A DNA stretch of 14,810 bases from an uncultured Bacteroidia bacterium (GTDB lineage Bacteria; Bacteroidota; Bacteroidia; Bacteroidales; UBA932). Positions 1-6,897 of this stretch are shown here, one piece after another (within the stretch, counting starts at the first letter, position 1; every line of letters begins with the position of its first letter). The notes beneath the pieces are model-generated. The model was not told the origin of the DNA, made no database searches, and worked only from the letters and a program-made list of their open reading frames with translations. The position numbers and the translations under genes were made by a program. The stretch covers positions 1 through 14,810 of the forward strand of contig CADBMK010000039.1 in assembly GCA_902795785.1 (NCBI GenBank), read 5' to 3'.

Positions 1-52
1 CCCCTTCCGTTCAGCGTTTCCCGTTAACCGGGGTGCTTCCCGAAAGCGGATG

Positions 53-83
53 CAAAGGTAGTACTCTTTTTCGATTCTGCAAG
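53..83 (-). promoter_or_regulatory. Leftward Bacteroidetes-type promoter leaving the window
   Basis: On the minus strand there is a perfect TAnnTTTG -7 box, TACCTTTG, at 53-60. A CTTG at 80-83 lies 19 bases upstream of it and differs by one base from the usual -33 TTTG. Transcription would start near 45-50 and run out of the left edge. No coding frame is recognisable in 1-50 on that strand, so this would be a leader or the start of an RNA gene. The target is outside the window. Confidence 0.5.
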
Positions 84-135
84 GCCTGCATCAAAGTTTT
101 TTCAAAAAAAATGTGCCTCTGATACAATTCAAGGG

Positions 136-177
136 CCATTATAAATAAAGGGACTTGCATAGAAATGCAGGTCCCTT
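136..177 (-). terminator. Intrinsic terminator of the 215-1678 glycosyltransferase gene
   Basis: The arms at 148-160 and 165-177 pair over 13 bases with one G-U wobble around a 4-base loop. Read on the minus strand the stem is followed by a U-rich run (UUUAUUUAUAAU, 136-147). It lies 38 bases past the stop codon of the glycosyltransferase gene. On the plus strand no T-run follows, so the direction is leftward. Confidence 0.8.
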
Positions 178-214
178 CAAGCTAACTGTATTAAACTCAA
201 TACTGTAGTTTATA

Positions 215-1678
215 CTACTTCTTCTGGTTCATGGCTACGCGGGCCTCGAGCTCCCATGTACGGATGCGGTCCTTGTAGAGGTTGTTCATGTTCATCTTTG
301 GAACGTCAGCGTTTGCATCTGAGTTCTCATCCCAGCGGCGGCAGTTGTAAACTACGTCGTAGATACGGCCGATCTGGTACTCACGGCTTACGCGGAGTCC
401 TACTGCATAGTCCTCACCATACTTTGTTGTAGGGAAGTTGATGGTACGGAGCATAGGAACATAGAATCCTCTAGGTGCGCCGAGACCGTTGATACGGAGG
501 GCGTTGTTGCGGCCGTTATCAGGAGTCCACTCCTTGTGGTCGATGATTCCCGGAGGGATTGTCTCCATCTTGAAGTTGGTGATACGGTATGTACCTACTA
601 CCATAGCGCAGTTCTGTGCATAGAATGCGTCAACGAACTTCTGAACGGTATTCTCATCGAAGTAAACGTCGTCCGAGTCGAGCTGGATGGCAAACTTACC
701 GCACTTAGGGTGGTGAAGAGCCACGTTCCAGTTACCGCCGATAGCGTGATATGTCTTGTCCTGGGCGATGTAAACGAGCTTAGGATCTCCGACGAACTTC
801 TTGATGACGTCAACCGATCCGTCAGTTGAGTTGTCGTCAACTACGATGACGTTGTACTTGAAGCTTGTCTTCTGGCTGAGTGCCGATGCGATTGCGTCTC
901 CGATGGTCTTTACACGGTTCTTGCAAGGGATAACGACAGATGCCTCATACTCGAAGCTGTTGTCTGAGAATTCGATGTGCTTGAAGTTAGGCTCGAGGAA
1001 ACCGTTGATATCCTTGAGGTGCTGTGTGCAGGCCTTCTCCATCTCGATCTGAACGCCACGGTTCTTTGGATCAACATAGTCGAAGAGTTTCTCTCCTGAC
1101 TTTCTGTTGTCGTTCTCGATCTCATAATAGAGGTACTCGTTGATATGCTCGAGCTTTCCCTTCTGGGATACCTTGAGACGAAGGTCGTAAAGCGCAGCGA
1201 ACTGATAGTCCACATCCATACGTGCTGCAGCCTCCTTGAGGGCGTCAGCCTTGTAAAGAAGGACTGAACCGAAATCGAAATCGTCACGGAGTGAACCGAA
1301 CTGATAGTCGATTACCGGAAGTTCTGAACGTACTCCGCCAGCCTCGTTGAAGTGGTCTGCGTAAAGCATGGCAGCCTTTGAATCGTCAGCGATTGCGAGG
1401 AAACGCTCTACTGCGAAGAGGCCGAAGCTGAGTTCCGTGTATTTGGTATAGATGAGAGAGAACTCTGCGTCTGACTTTGCAGCAATCTTCTTGATGCAGT
1501 CGGTGCTCTTAAGAGATGGGGTCTCAATGATTTCGCAGCCATCAATCTTCTCATCGCTTGCGCCCTCTGCCTTCAAAAGGTAGATCTTTGCAACTTCCTC
1601 TTCTTTCTTGAGGTTTGCGATGGTCGTCTTGACCTGGGCAGCGTCCTGGAAAGGGATAAAACAATTAATTCTTTTCAT
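215..1678 (-). CDS. Family 2 glycosyltransferase with two GT-A-like domains
   Basis: This 487-residue protein probably transfers a sugar from a nucleotide donor to a surface glycan in the cytoplasm; donor and acceptor are unknown. The C-terminal half (about 245-450) is a standard GT2 catalytic domain: VVIPCKNR at 248-255, DDNSTDGS at 281-288, the metal-binding DSDD at 334-337, GED at 421-423 and RRWD at 447-450. The N-terminal part (1-240) resembles a second GT-A fold (YADHF at 106-110, GSLRDDFDFGSVLLY at 128-142), but where a DxD would be expected it has SLIYTKYTE (74-82), so it is probably non-catalytic. No membrane segment is seen. I chose the start at 1678 (MKRINCFIPF) because the frame upstream is a run of AT-rich codons crossing a promoter box; a longer 534-residue reading is unlikely. 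Arginine codons are mostly CGC/CGT, whereas neighbouring genes use many AGG, suggesting strong expression. The gene is alone between its own promoter and terminator. Similar two-domain proteins are, to my knowledge, common in Bacteroidales. Confidence 0.85.
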   Translation of the reverse strand: MKRINCFIPFQDAAQVKTTIANLKKEEEVAKIYLLKAEGASDEKIDGCEIIETPSLKSTDCIKKIAAKSDAEFSLIYTKYTELSFGLFAVERFLAIADDSKAAMLYADHFNEAGGVRSELPVIDYQFGSLRDDFDFGSVLLYKADALKEAAARMDVDYQFAALYDLRLKVSQKGKLEHINEYLYYEIENDNRKSGEKLFDYVDPKNRGVQIEMEKACTQHLKDINGFLEPNFKHIEFSDNSFEYEASVVIPCKNRVKTIGDAIASALSQKTSFKYNVIVVDDNSTDGSVDVIKKFVGDPKLVYIAQDKTYHAIGGNWNVALHHPKCGKFAIQLDSDDVYFDENTVQKFVDAFYAQNCAMVVGTYRITNFKMETIPPGIIDHKEWTPDNGRNNALRINGLGAPRGFYVPMLRTINFPTTKYGEDYAVGLRVSREYQIGRIYDVVYNCRRWDENSDANADVPKMNMNNLYKDRIRTWELEARVAMNQKK

Positions 1679-1699
1679 AACGTGGTTATATTGAGTCCG

Positions 1700-1707
1700 C
1701 AAATATA
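1700..1707 (-). promoter_or_regulatory. -7 box of the glycosyltransferase promoter
   Basis: The minus strand reads TATATTTG, a full match to the Bacteroidetes TAnnTTTG element, ending 21 bases before the chosen start codon at 1678. This supports that start. No TTTG stands at the usual -33 spacing; that region overlaps the opposite-strand -7 box. Confidence 0.6.
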
Positions 1708-1728
1708 TAAAATATATAGGAGAAACCT

Positions 1729-1736
1729 TATATTTG
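1729..1736 (+). promoter_or_regulatory. -7 box of the mannosyltransferase-pyrC promoter
   Basis: The plus strand reads TATATTTG, a full match to TAnnTTTG, 21 bases before the ATG at 1758, which gives a short leader of about 15-20 bases. No good -33 TTTG is seen. The expected -33 area overlaps the divergent -7 box at 1700-1707. Confidence 0.6.
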
Positions 1737-1757
1737 TAAAACATTAACGAATAGCAA

Positions 1758-2483
1758 ATGGACAGGAAAGTTGTAATCATCCCGACATACAACGAAAAGG
1801 AAAACATCAGCGCAATCATAGAAAAAGTACTCTCCCTTGACGGAGAGTATCACGTGCTCGTGATTGACGACGGCTCCCCTGACGGAACCGAGGCCATAGT
1901 CAAGGGCCTGATGGAGCAGTACCGGGGCAAGGTCAGCCTCATTGAAAGAGGCAGGAAACTCGGCCTGGGAACAGCCTACATCACAGGATTCAAATGGGCG
2001 CTCGAGAATGGATACGACTTCGTGTTCGAGATGGATGCGGACTTCTCCCACAACCCGGATGACCTTCCTAAGCTCCACGCCGCCGCAAAGGAATGCGGAG
2101 GAATAGCGGTAGGAAGCCGCTACTGCCACGGAGTAAGCGTGGTTGACTGGCCTATGAGCAGGATCATGATGTCATACTTTGCTTCAACATACGTACGCAA
2201 GGTGCTGGGCATCAAGGTATTCGACTGCACGGCAGGCTTTGTCTGCTACTCACGCGCAGTCCTGGAGACCATAGACCTGGATGCGGTGCAGATGAAGGGA
2301 TACGGCTTCCAGATTGAGATGAAGTATTCCACCTACGCGCTCGGCTTCAAGATTTCGGAAGTGCCGATCATCTTTGTAAACCGGCAGCTGGGAACATCTA
2401 AAATGAGCTCCGGAATATTTGGGGAAGCGTTCTGGGGAGTATTGAAACTGAAATTCAGAAAGATTAAACCGAGGGTAAAATAA
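1758..2483 (+). CDS. Polyprenol monophosphomannose synthase-like glycosyltransferase (DPM1 type)
   Basis: A 241-residue family 2 glycosyltransferase of the DPM1/polyprenol-phosphate mannose synthase type, expected to move mannose (or a related sugar) from GDP-mannose to a polyprenyl phosphate on the inner face of the membrane, making a lipid-linked donor. Visible motifs: IIPTYNEKENI at 7-17, VIDDGSPDGT at 35-44, the metal-binding DAD at 93-95, GSRY at 119-122, TAGFVCYSR at 158-166, and the RxxGTSKMS signature at 209-217. Its length fits the short form of the family with no C-terminal membrane segments, so it should be soluble or peripheral. The start follows a -7 box at 1729-1736. Only two bases separate its stop from pyrC, so the two are surely co-transcribed. 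I recall this pairing from other Bacteroidetes, but its biological reason is unclear. The exact sugar is not shown by sequence. Confidence 0.88.
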   Translation: MDRKVVIIPTYNEKENISAIIEKVLSLDGEYHVLVIDDGSPDGTEAIVKGLMEQYRGKVSLIERGRKLGLGTAYITGFKWALENGYDFVFEMDADFSHNPDDLPKLHAAAKECGGIAVGSRYCHGVSVVDWPMSRIMMSYFASTYVRKVLGIKVFDCTAGFVCYSRAVLETIDLDAVQMKGYGFQIEMKYSTYALGFKISEVPIIFVNRQLGTSKMSSGIFGEAFWGVLKLKFRKIKPRVK

Positions 2484-2485
2484 AC

Positions 2486-3853
2486 ATGGAATTATTCTTT
2501 GGCGGAAAAATTATAACAGGAGCATCCTCAGCGGAGGGTGCTCTTGTCGTGGATAACGGCAGAATCATCAAGGTAAGCACGGAAGAGAATGCGGCCGAGA
2601 CCCTTGCCGCAGAGTATCCGGAGGCGGTGAAGACAGACCTCAAGGGCCTCTGCATAATGGCCGGCGGCATAGACGCGCACGTCCATTTCCGTGAACCGGG
2701 AGCCACCGGCAAGGCTGATATGGAGACCGAATCCAGGGCTGCCCTGCTGGGTGGAATCACTTCGGTGATGGATATGCCTAATACTAAGCCCGCCACAACA
2801 AGCATCCAGGCCGTAAAGGATAAGATTGCCCTTGCGCAGGGACGTATGTGGACAAACTACGCCTTCCATATTGGAGCCACAAACGACAATGCCGACGAGA
2901 TTGCAGAATCCGCAGGGATGAGCATGCCGGGGCTTGGAGCCATCAAGGTCTTCCTCGGAAGCTCGACGGGCAATATGCTGGTGGACAATCAGGAGGCTCT
3001 GGACAGGATATTCTCCATCAAAACCCGTCCCGTGCTGATTCACAGCGAGGACGAGAACATCATAAAGAAGAATCTTCTGGAAGCAAAGGAAAAATACGGA
3101 GACAATGTGCCGTTTGAGGAGCATCCTAATATAAGGAGCCGCAAGGCCTGCATAATGTCAAGCATCAGGGCCCTGGAAAAGGCCATGGACTGCGGAACCC
3201 ATCTTCATCTTCTCCACGTCACCACGGCTGAGGAAGTGCATATGATACGTGCGGCAAAGATCCAGAAGGCAAAGATTACGGGAGAGACGTCCCTTAACTA
3301 TATGACGTTCTGCGATGAGGACTATGCAGTCCTGAAGGGAAAGGTCAAGTGCAACCCGGCGGTGAAAACAGCCGCCGACCGCCAGCTTCTCAGGGACGCC
3401 TTCCACGACGGAATCATCGATACGATAGGATCCGACCACGCCCCTCACCTCCTTTCGGAGAAGGACGCCCCGTACCTCAACTGTCCGTCAGGAGTGCCGT
3501 CGGTGCAGCAGTCGCTCTCCGGCGTGATCACCGTTGCCCTTGACGAGAAGACTCCGCTGGAGAAAGTGGCATCGGCCATGTCCGAAAGGGCCGCCGACAT
3601 CTTCGGAATTAAGGACAGAGGTTATCTTAAGGAAGGCTATATCGCCGACATGGTGGTATTTGACCCGGAGAAGGAGTTCACCGTGGGCAAGCCGGCATAC
3701 AAATGCGGCTGGACGCCATACGAGGGAAGGACCTTCAAGGGATGGATAAAGGATGTCTATCTTGCCGGCAGGAAGGTGGTTGCGGACGGAGTCCTGGTTG
3801 AGGAGAAACCGTCAGGCCAGCCTCTGCTTCTTGAACCTCTTAGGGACGCGTAA
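2486..3853 (+). CDS. pyrC: Dihydroorotase
   Basis: A 455-residue zinc amidohydrolase that closes N-carbamoyl-aspartate to dihydroorotate, the third step of de novo pyrimidine synthesis, in the cytoplasm. The metal and substrate motifs are complete: DAHVHFREPG (63-72, metal histidines 65 and 67), DMPNT (96-100, substrate asparagine 99), IKVFLGSS (153-160, Lys154 at the place of the bridging carboxylated lysine in related cyclic amidohydrolases), His186 in VLIHSEDE, His244 in LLHVTT, and GSDHAPH (315-321, catalytic Asp317). This is the class I-like long form, not the short E. coli PyrC class. All key residues are present, so it should be active and not a PyrX-type inactive partner. It is the second gene after the mannosyltransferase (2-base gap). 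Its last 13 codons and stop overlap the EamA gene on the other strand, codon on codon. No terminator was found just downstream. Confidence 0.95.
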   Translation: MELFFGGKIITGASSAEGALVVDNGRIIKVSTEENAAETLAAEYPEAVKTDLKGLCIMAGGIDAHVHFREPGATGKADMETESRAALLGGITSVMDMPNTKPATTSIQAVKDKIALAQGRMWTNYAFHIGATNDNADEIAESAGMSMPGLGAIKVFLGSSTGNMLVDNQEALDRIFSIKTRPVLIHSEDENIIKKNLLEAKEKYGDNVPFEEHPNIRSRKACIMSSIRALEKAMDCGTHLHLLHVTTAEEVHMIRAAKIQKAKITGETSLNYMTFCDEDYAVLKGKVKCNPAVKTAADRQLLRDAFHDGIIDTIGSDHAPHLLSEKDAPYLNCPSGVPSVQQSLSGVITVALDEKTPLEKVASAMSERAADIFGIKDRGYLKEGYIADMVVFDPEKEFTVGKPAYKCGWTPYEGRTFKGWIKDVYLAGRKVVADGVLVEEKPSGQPLLLEPLRDA

Positions 3854-4738
3854 CTGACTGGAGAGGACACCGAACACGGTGATTCCCACTCCGGCCCACT
3901 GCCATCCGCCAAGGATTTCCTGGCCTGCCAGAACACCCACTACAGCAGTCACTACAGGATTGAGAGCCTGGAACATACCAGACTTGGCAACGCCTATGCG
4001 GCGGATTACGAATGTCCAGAAGGTGAAGGACAGAAGGGTGCAGAAGAGAGTCAGGAAGGCTATAGGTCCCACAACCGACCAACAGAGGACGGATTCGAGT
4101 TCCACGGCCGGAATTCCCTTATGGATGAATACAGGAATGAACCAGATTGAGCCCAGGACAAACTGGTACATGGTGATGGTGATGGCCGAGTAGCCTCTTG
4201 AGATAAGGTTGGTCATCGAAGCGTAGCCCACCTCCGCGAATACGGCAAGTAGAAGCAATCCCAGTCCCAGCAGGAAGGTGGAAGGACAGTTCTCAGGTCT
4301 TTTCAGGGTGACCATCACAATTCCCACGAAGTATACGATTACACCGAACACATTCATCCTGGTGAGTTTCTCGCCAAGGAAGCACACGCCCGCCAGCACC
4401 GAGAACATAGGAATAAGTCCTATGATGAGGGAACTGAAGGCCGGAGACTCGGTGTACATGATTCCATAACCCTCCAGCAGATAATACAGGAAGGGCTCGA
4501 AGAGAGACATAAGCAGGAACTTCCACGCGTCTCCCCTCTTGATTTTAAGGAACTTAAGATTGCCTGTTTCTACCAGGTCGGCCGCAAAAAGGGCCACTGC
4601 AGTAAGGAAGATCCTTACCGGAACGAAAAATTCCGTCGGCACGCCCTGCTTGAGCAGGGTGTTGCTGAACAGGAAGGAAATACCCCAGAGACATACCGTA
4701 AGGGATGCTATGAGGTAAACCTTGAAGTTGTTTCTCAT
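3812..4738 (-). CDS. EamA/DMT-family transporter
   Basis: A 308-residue inner-membrane protein of the drug/metabolite transporter superfamily with two EamA repeats. About ten hydrophobic segments can be placed, grouped as two halves (about 8-145 and 155-292). Family hallmarks are the PVRIFLTAVALF stretch near 40-51, the end of the first repeat (SPAFSSLIIGLIPMFSVLAG at 98-117, GEKLTRMN at 122-129), and the matching second-repeat end (FQALNPVVTAVVGVLAGQE at 256-274). A basic tail (KRFKKQR) follows the last segment. Members export or import amino acids, nucleosides or other small metabolites; the substrate cannot be read here. It starts four bases after the tex stop, so it is the last gene of the ClC-tex-EamA unit. 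Its 3' end overlaps pyrC by 42 bases on the opposite strand. Confidence 0.88.
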   Translation of the reverse strand: MRNNFKVYLIASLTVCLWGISFLFSNTLLKQGVPTEFFVPVRIFLTAVALFAADLVETGNLKFLKIKRGDAWKFLLMSLFEPFLYYLLEGYGIMYTESPAFSSLIIGLIPMFSVLAGVCFLGEKLTRMNVFGVIVYFVGIVMVTLKRPENCPSTFLLGLGLLLLAVFAEVGYASMTNLISRGYSAITITMYQFVLGSIWFIPVFIHKGIPAVELESVLCWSVVGPIAFLTLFCTLLSFTFWTFVIRRIGVAKSGMFQALNPVVTAVVGVLAGQEILGGWQWAGVGITVFGVLSSQLRVPKRFKKQRLA

Positions 4739-4742
4739 CCTT

Positions 4743-6890
4743 TTACTTTTTAATAAGCCTTAGGGAGATTCTTTTTCTGTCCAGGTCAACATCACAGACT
4801 TCTACCACGATCTGCTGATGTAATTTAACCACCTTTGAAGGATCTACAGGAGCGCGGCCCTGTCCCATCTTTGAGACGTGTATGAGTCCGTTCTCATGTA
4901 ATCCTATATCCACGAATGCTCCAAAATTTGTAATATTTGTCACGATGCCCGGAAGTTGCATTCCCCTCTTGAGGTCTTCAAGGGAACGGACATCCTCGGC
5001 GAAGGAGAATTCCTGGGCGCTCTCACGAGGATCGCGTCCCGGCTTCTCAAGTTCGCTGATTATATCATTGATAGTAGGAAGGCCCACTTCGCCTTCCACA
5101 TATTTGTTTGCGTCTATTTTCTTGCAGAGCTCGGCGTTGCTGACAAGGTGTTTGGTATCAACGCCAAGATCCTTTGCCATCCTGTCCACGATATGGTAGG
5201 ACTCAGGATGTACTCCGGAATTGTCCAGAGGATTGGCGGCTCCGCTGATCCTTAGGAATCCAGCGCACTGCTCGAAGGCCTTGGCACCAAGGCGGGGAAC
5301 CTTCTTAAGCTGTTCCCTTGAGGTGAAGCCTCCTATCTCGTTCCTGTAGGCGATGATGTTGGCGGCAAGGGCAGGGCCAATGCCGGAAACATAACTCAGA
5401 AGGTACGGGCTTGCCGTATTGAGGTTCACACCCACGGCGTTCACGCACGATACCACCGTATTGTCCAACTGCTCCTTTAGAAGGGTCTGGTCAACGTCGT
5501 GCTGATACTGCCCCACTCCGAGGGATTTAGGGTCTATCTTCACAAGCTCGGCCAGAGGGTCCATCAGGCGGCGGCCGATGCTCACCGCTCCCCTTACGGT
5601 AACGTCCTCGTCAGGGAATTCTTCACGGGCCACCTCGGATGCGGAATAAATGGATGCTCCGTCCTCCGATACGGTATAGACCTTGACGTTTTCCGGAAGG
5701 CCCACCCTCTTAACAAAGTCCTCGGTCTCACGGGATGCGGTTCCGTTGCCGATGGCTATGACCTCTATCCTGTATTTCTCCACAAGGTCCGAGATTCTGG
5801 TAATTGACTTGACCTTCTCGTTCTGCGGCGGATGAGGATAGATGATCTCGTGATGGAGGAGAGTGCCGTTCTCATCCAGGCAAACCGTCTTGCAGCCGTT
5901 TCGGAATCCAGGGTCGATTGCCATTGTGCGCTTCTGGCCCACTGGGGCCTGAAGAAGGAGCTGGCGAAGGTTCTCGCCGAAGACGCGTATGCTCTCGGCG
6001 TCGGCCTTGCGCTTGGCCTCCTTGATTATCTCGTTGGAGATGGATGGTTCCAGAAGTCTCCTGTATGAATCGTCTATTGCCTCTTTGATCTGCTCTTCAA
6101 GCGGCTTTGCCGGATACCTTCTCTCCTGACAGAAATCATAATAGAGTTTCCTGCCGCATTTCTCGGCATCGGCATCTATGTCCACCTTGAGGAAACCCTC
6201 GTTCTCCGCACGCAGGATTGCGAGCAGATTATGGGACGGAATGCCTGCAAGAGGCCTGGAAAAATCGAAATACGCACGGTACTTGGCCGCTTCAGGGGAT
6301 GTCTTTCCTGCCTTGGTGACGCTGGCCTCGATTCTTCGGGTACGGAAGATATCGCGAAGGGTTTCACGGACAGACGCGGTCTCGCTCAGACGCTCGGCTA
6401 TGATGTCACGGGCTCCGGAGAGCGCCTCATCCACTGAGGCTGCCTTGCCCGGGCCGACGAATTTAATGGCCTGGACGGACGGATCGGAGACGGTCACGTT
6501 GTACATCATATCGGCAAGGGGCTCCAGACCGGCTTCCTTGGCGGCAGTAGCCTTGGTCCTGCGTTTAGGACGGTATGGAAGATAAAGGTCTTCAAGTTCC
6601 GCAGATACCGTACACTCCTCTATCTGGCGTTGAAGTTCGCCGGTGAGTTTGCCAAGCTCGGAGATGGTGGAAAGGATGCCCTCCTTTCTCTTCTCCATTT
6701 CCATGTACACGTCGGTCCAGTGCTTGATTTCGGCAACGGCCACATCGTCCAGTTCACCAGTCTGTTCCTTGCGGTAACGGCTGATGAAAGGAATGGTGTT
6801 GCCATCCTCGAAAAGTTTCACACAGTTCTCGACCTGCCAGGGCTTGACGTCGAGGCGTTCTGCTATTGCCTTGATATAAAGAGTCTTCAT
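4743..6890 (-). CDS. tex: Tex-family RNA-binding transcription accessory protein
   Basis: This 715-residue protein is a full Tex. Domains in order: N-terminal helical Tex region (about 1-190, with FISRYRKEQTGELDD at 35-49 and LYLPYRPKRRTKA at 102-114), a helical linker, a YqgF/RNase H-like domain (about 320-450, MAIDPGFRNGCK at 323-334), a helix-hairpin-helix region (about 490-550, VSGIGPALAANI at 501-512), and a C-terminal S1 RNA-binding domain (about 643-713, GIVTNITNFGAFVDIG at 648-663). Tex proteins bind nucleic acids and affect transcription and stress or virulence traits in several bacteria; the YqgF-like part is generally considered catalytically inactive. Length is slightly below the ~770 of Proteobacterial Tex, as I would expect for this phylum. 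It starts seven bases after the ClC stop and ends four bases before the EamA start, so it is transcribed from the promoter upstream of the ClC gene. Confidence 0.95.
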   Translation of the reverse strand: MKTLYIKAIAERLDVKPWQVENCVKLFEDGNTIPFISRYRKEQTGELDDVAVAEIKHWTDVYMEMEKRKEGILSTISELGKLTGELQRQIEECTVSAELEDLYLPYRPKRRTKATAAKEAGLEPLADMMYNVTVSDPSVQAIKFVGPGKAASVDEALSGARDIIAERLSETASVRETLRDIFRTRRIEASVTKAGKTSPEAAKYRAYFDFSRPLAGIPSHNLLAILRAENEGFLKVDIDADAEKCGRKLYYDFCQERRYPAKPLEEQIKEAIDDSYRRLLEPSISNEIIKEAKRKADAESIRVFGENLRQLLLQAPVGQKRTMAIDPGFRNGCKTVCLDENGTLLHHEIIYPHPPQNEKVKSITRISDLVEKYRIEVIAIGNGTASRETEDFVKRVGLPENVKVYTVSEDGASIYSASEVAREEFPDEDVTVRGAVSIGRRLMDPLAELVKIDPKSLGVGQYQHDVDQTLLKEQLDNTVVSCVNAVGVNLNTASPYLLSYVSGIGPALAANIIAYRNEIGGFTSREQLKKVPRLGAKAFEQCAGFLRISGAANPLDNSGVHPESYHIVDRMAKDLGVDTKHLVSNAELCKKIDANKYVEGEVGLPTINDIISELEKPGRDPRESAQEFSFAEDVRSLEDLKRGMQLPGIVTNITNFGAFVDIGLHENGLIHVSKMGQGRAPVDPSKVVKLHQQIVVEVCDVDLDRKRISLRLIKK

Positions 6891-6897
6891 ACGGTCA

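Noticed and set aside
1679..1819. N-terminal extension of the glycosyltransferase to 534 residues
   Set aside because: The extra 47 residues run through the divergent promoter region and overlap the mannosyltransferase gene; MKRINCFIPF is the natural start.
3854..3960. Terminator for pyrC just past its stop
   Set aside because: A CACCG/CGGTG hairpin near 3869-3882 has a 5-base stem and no following T-run.
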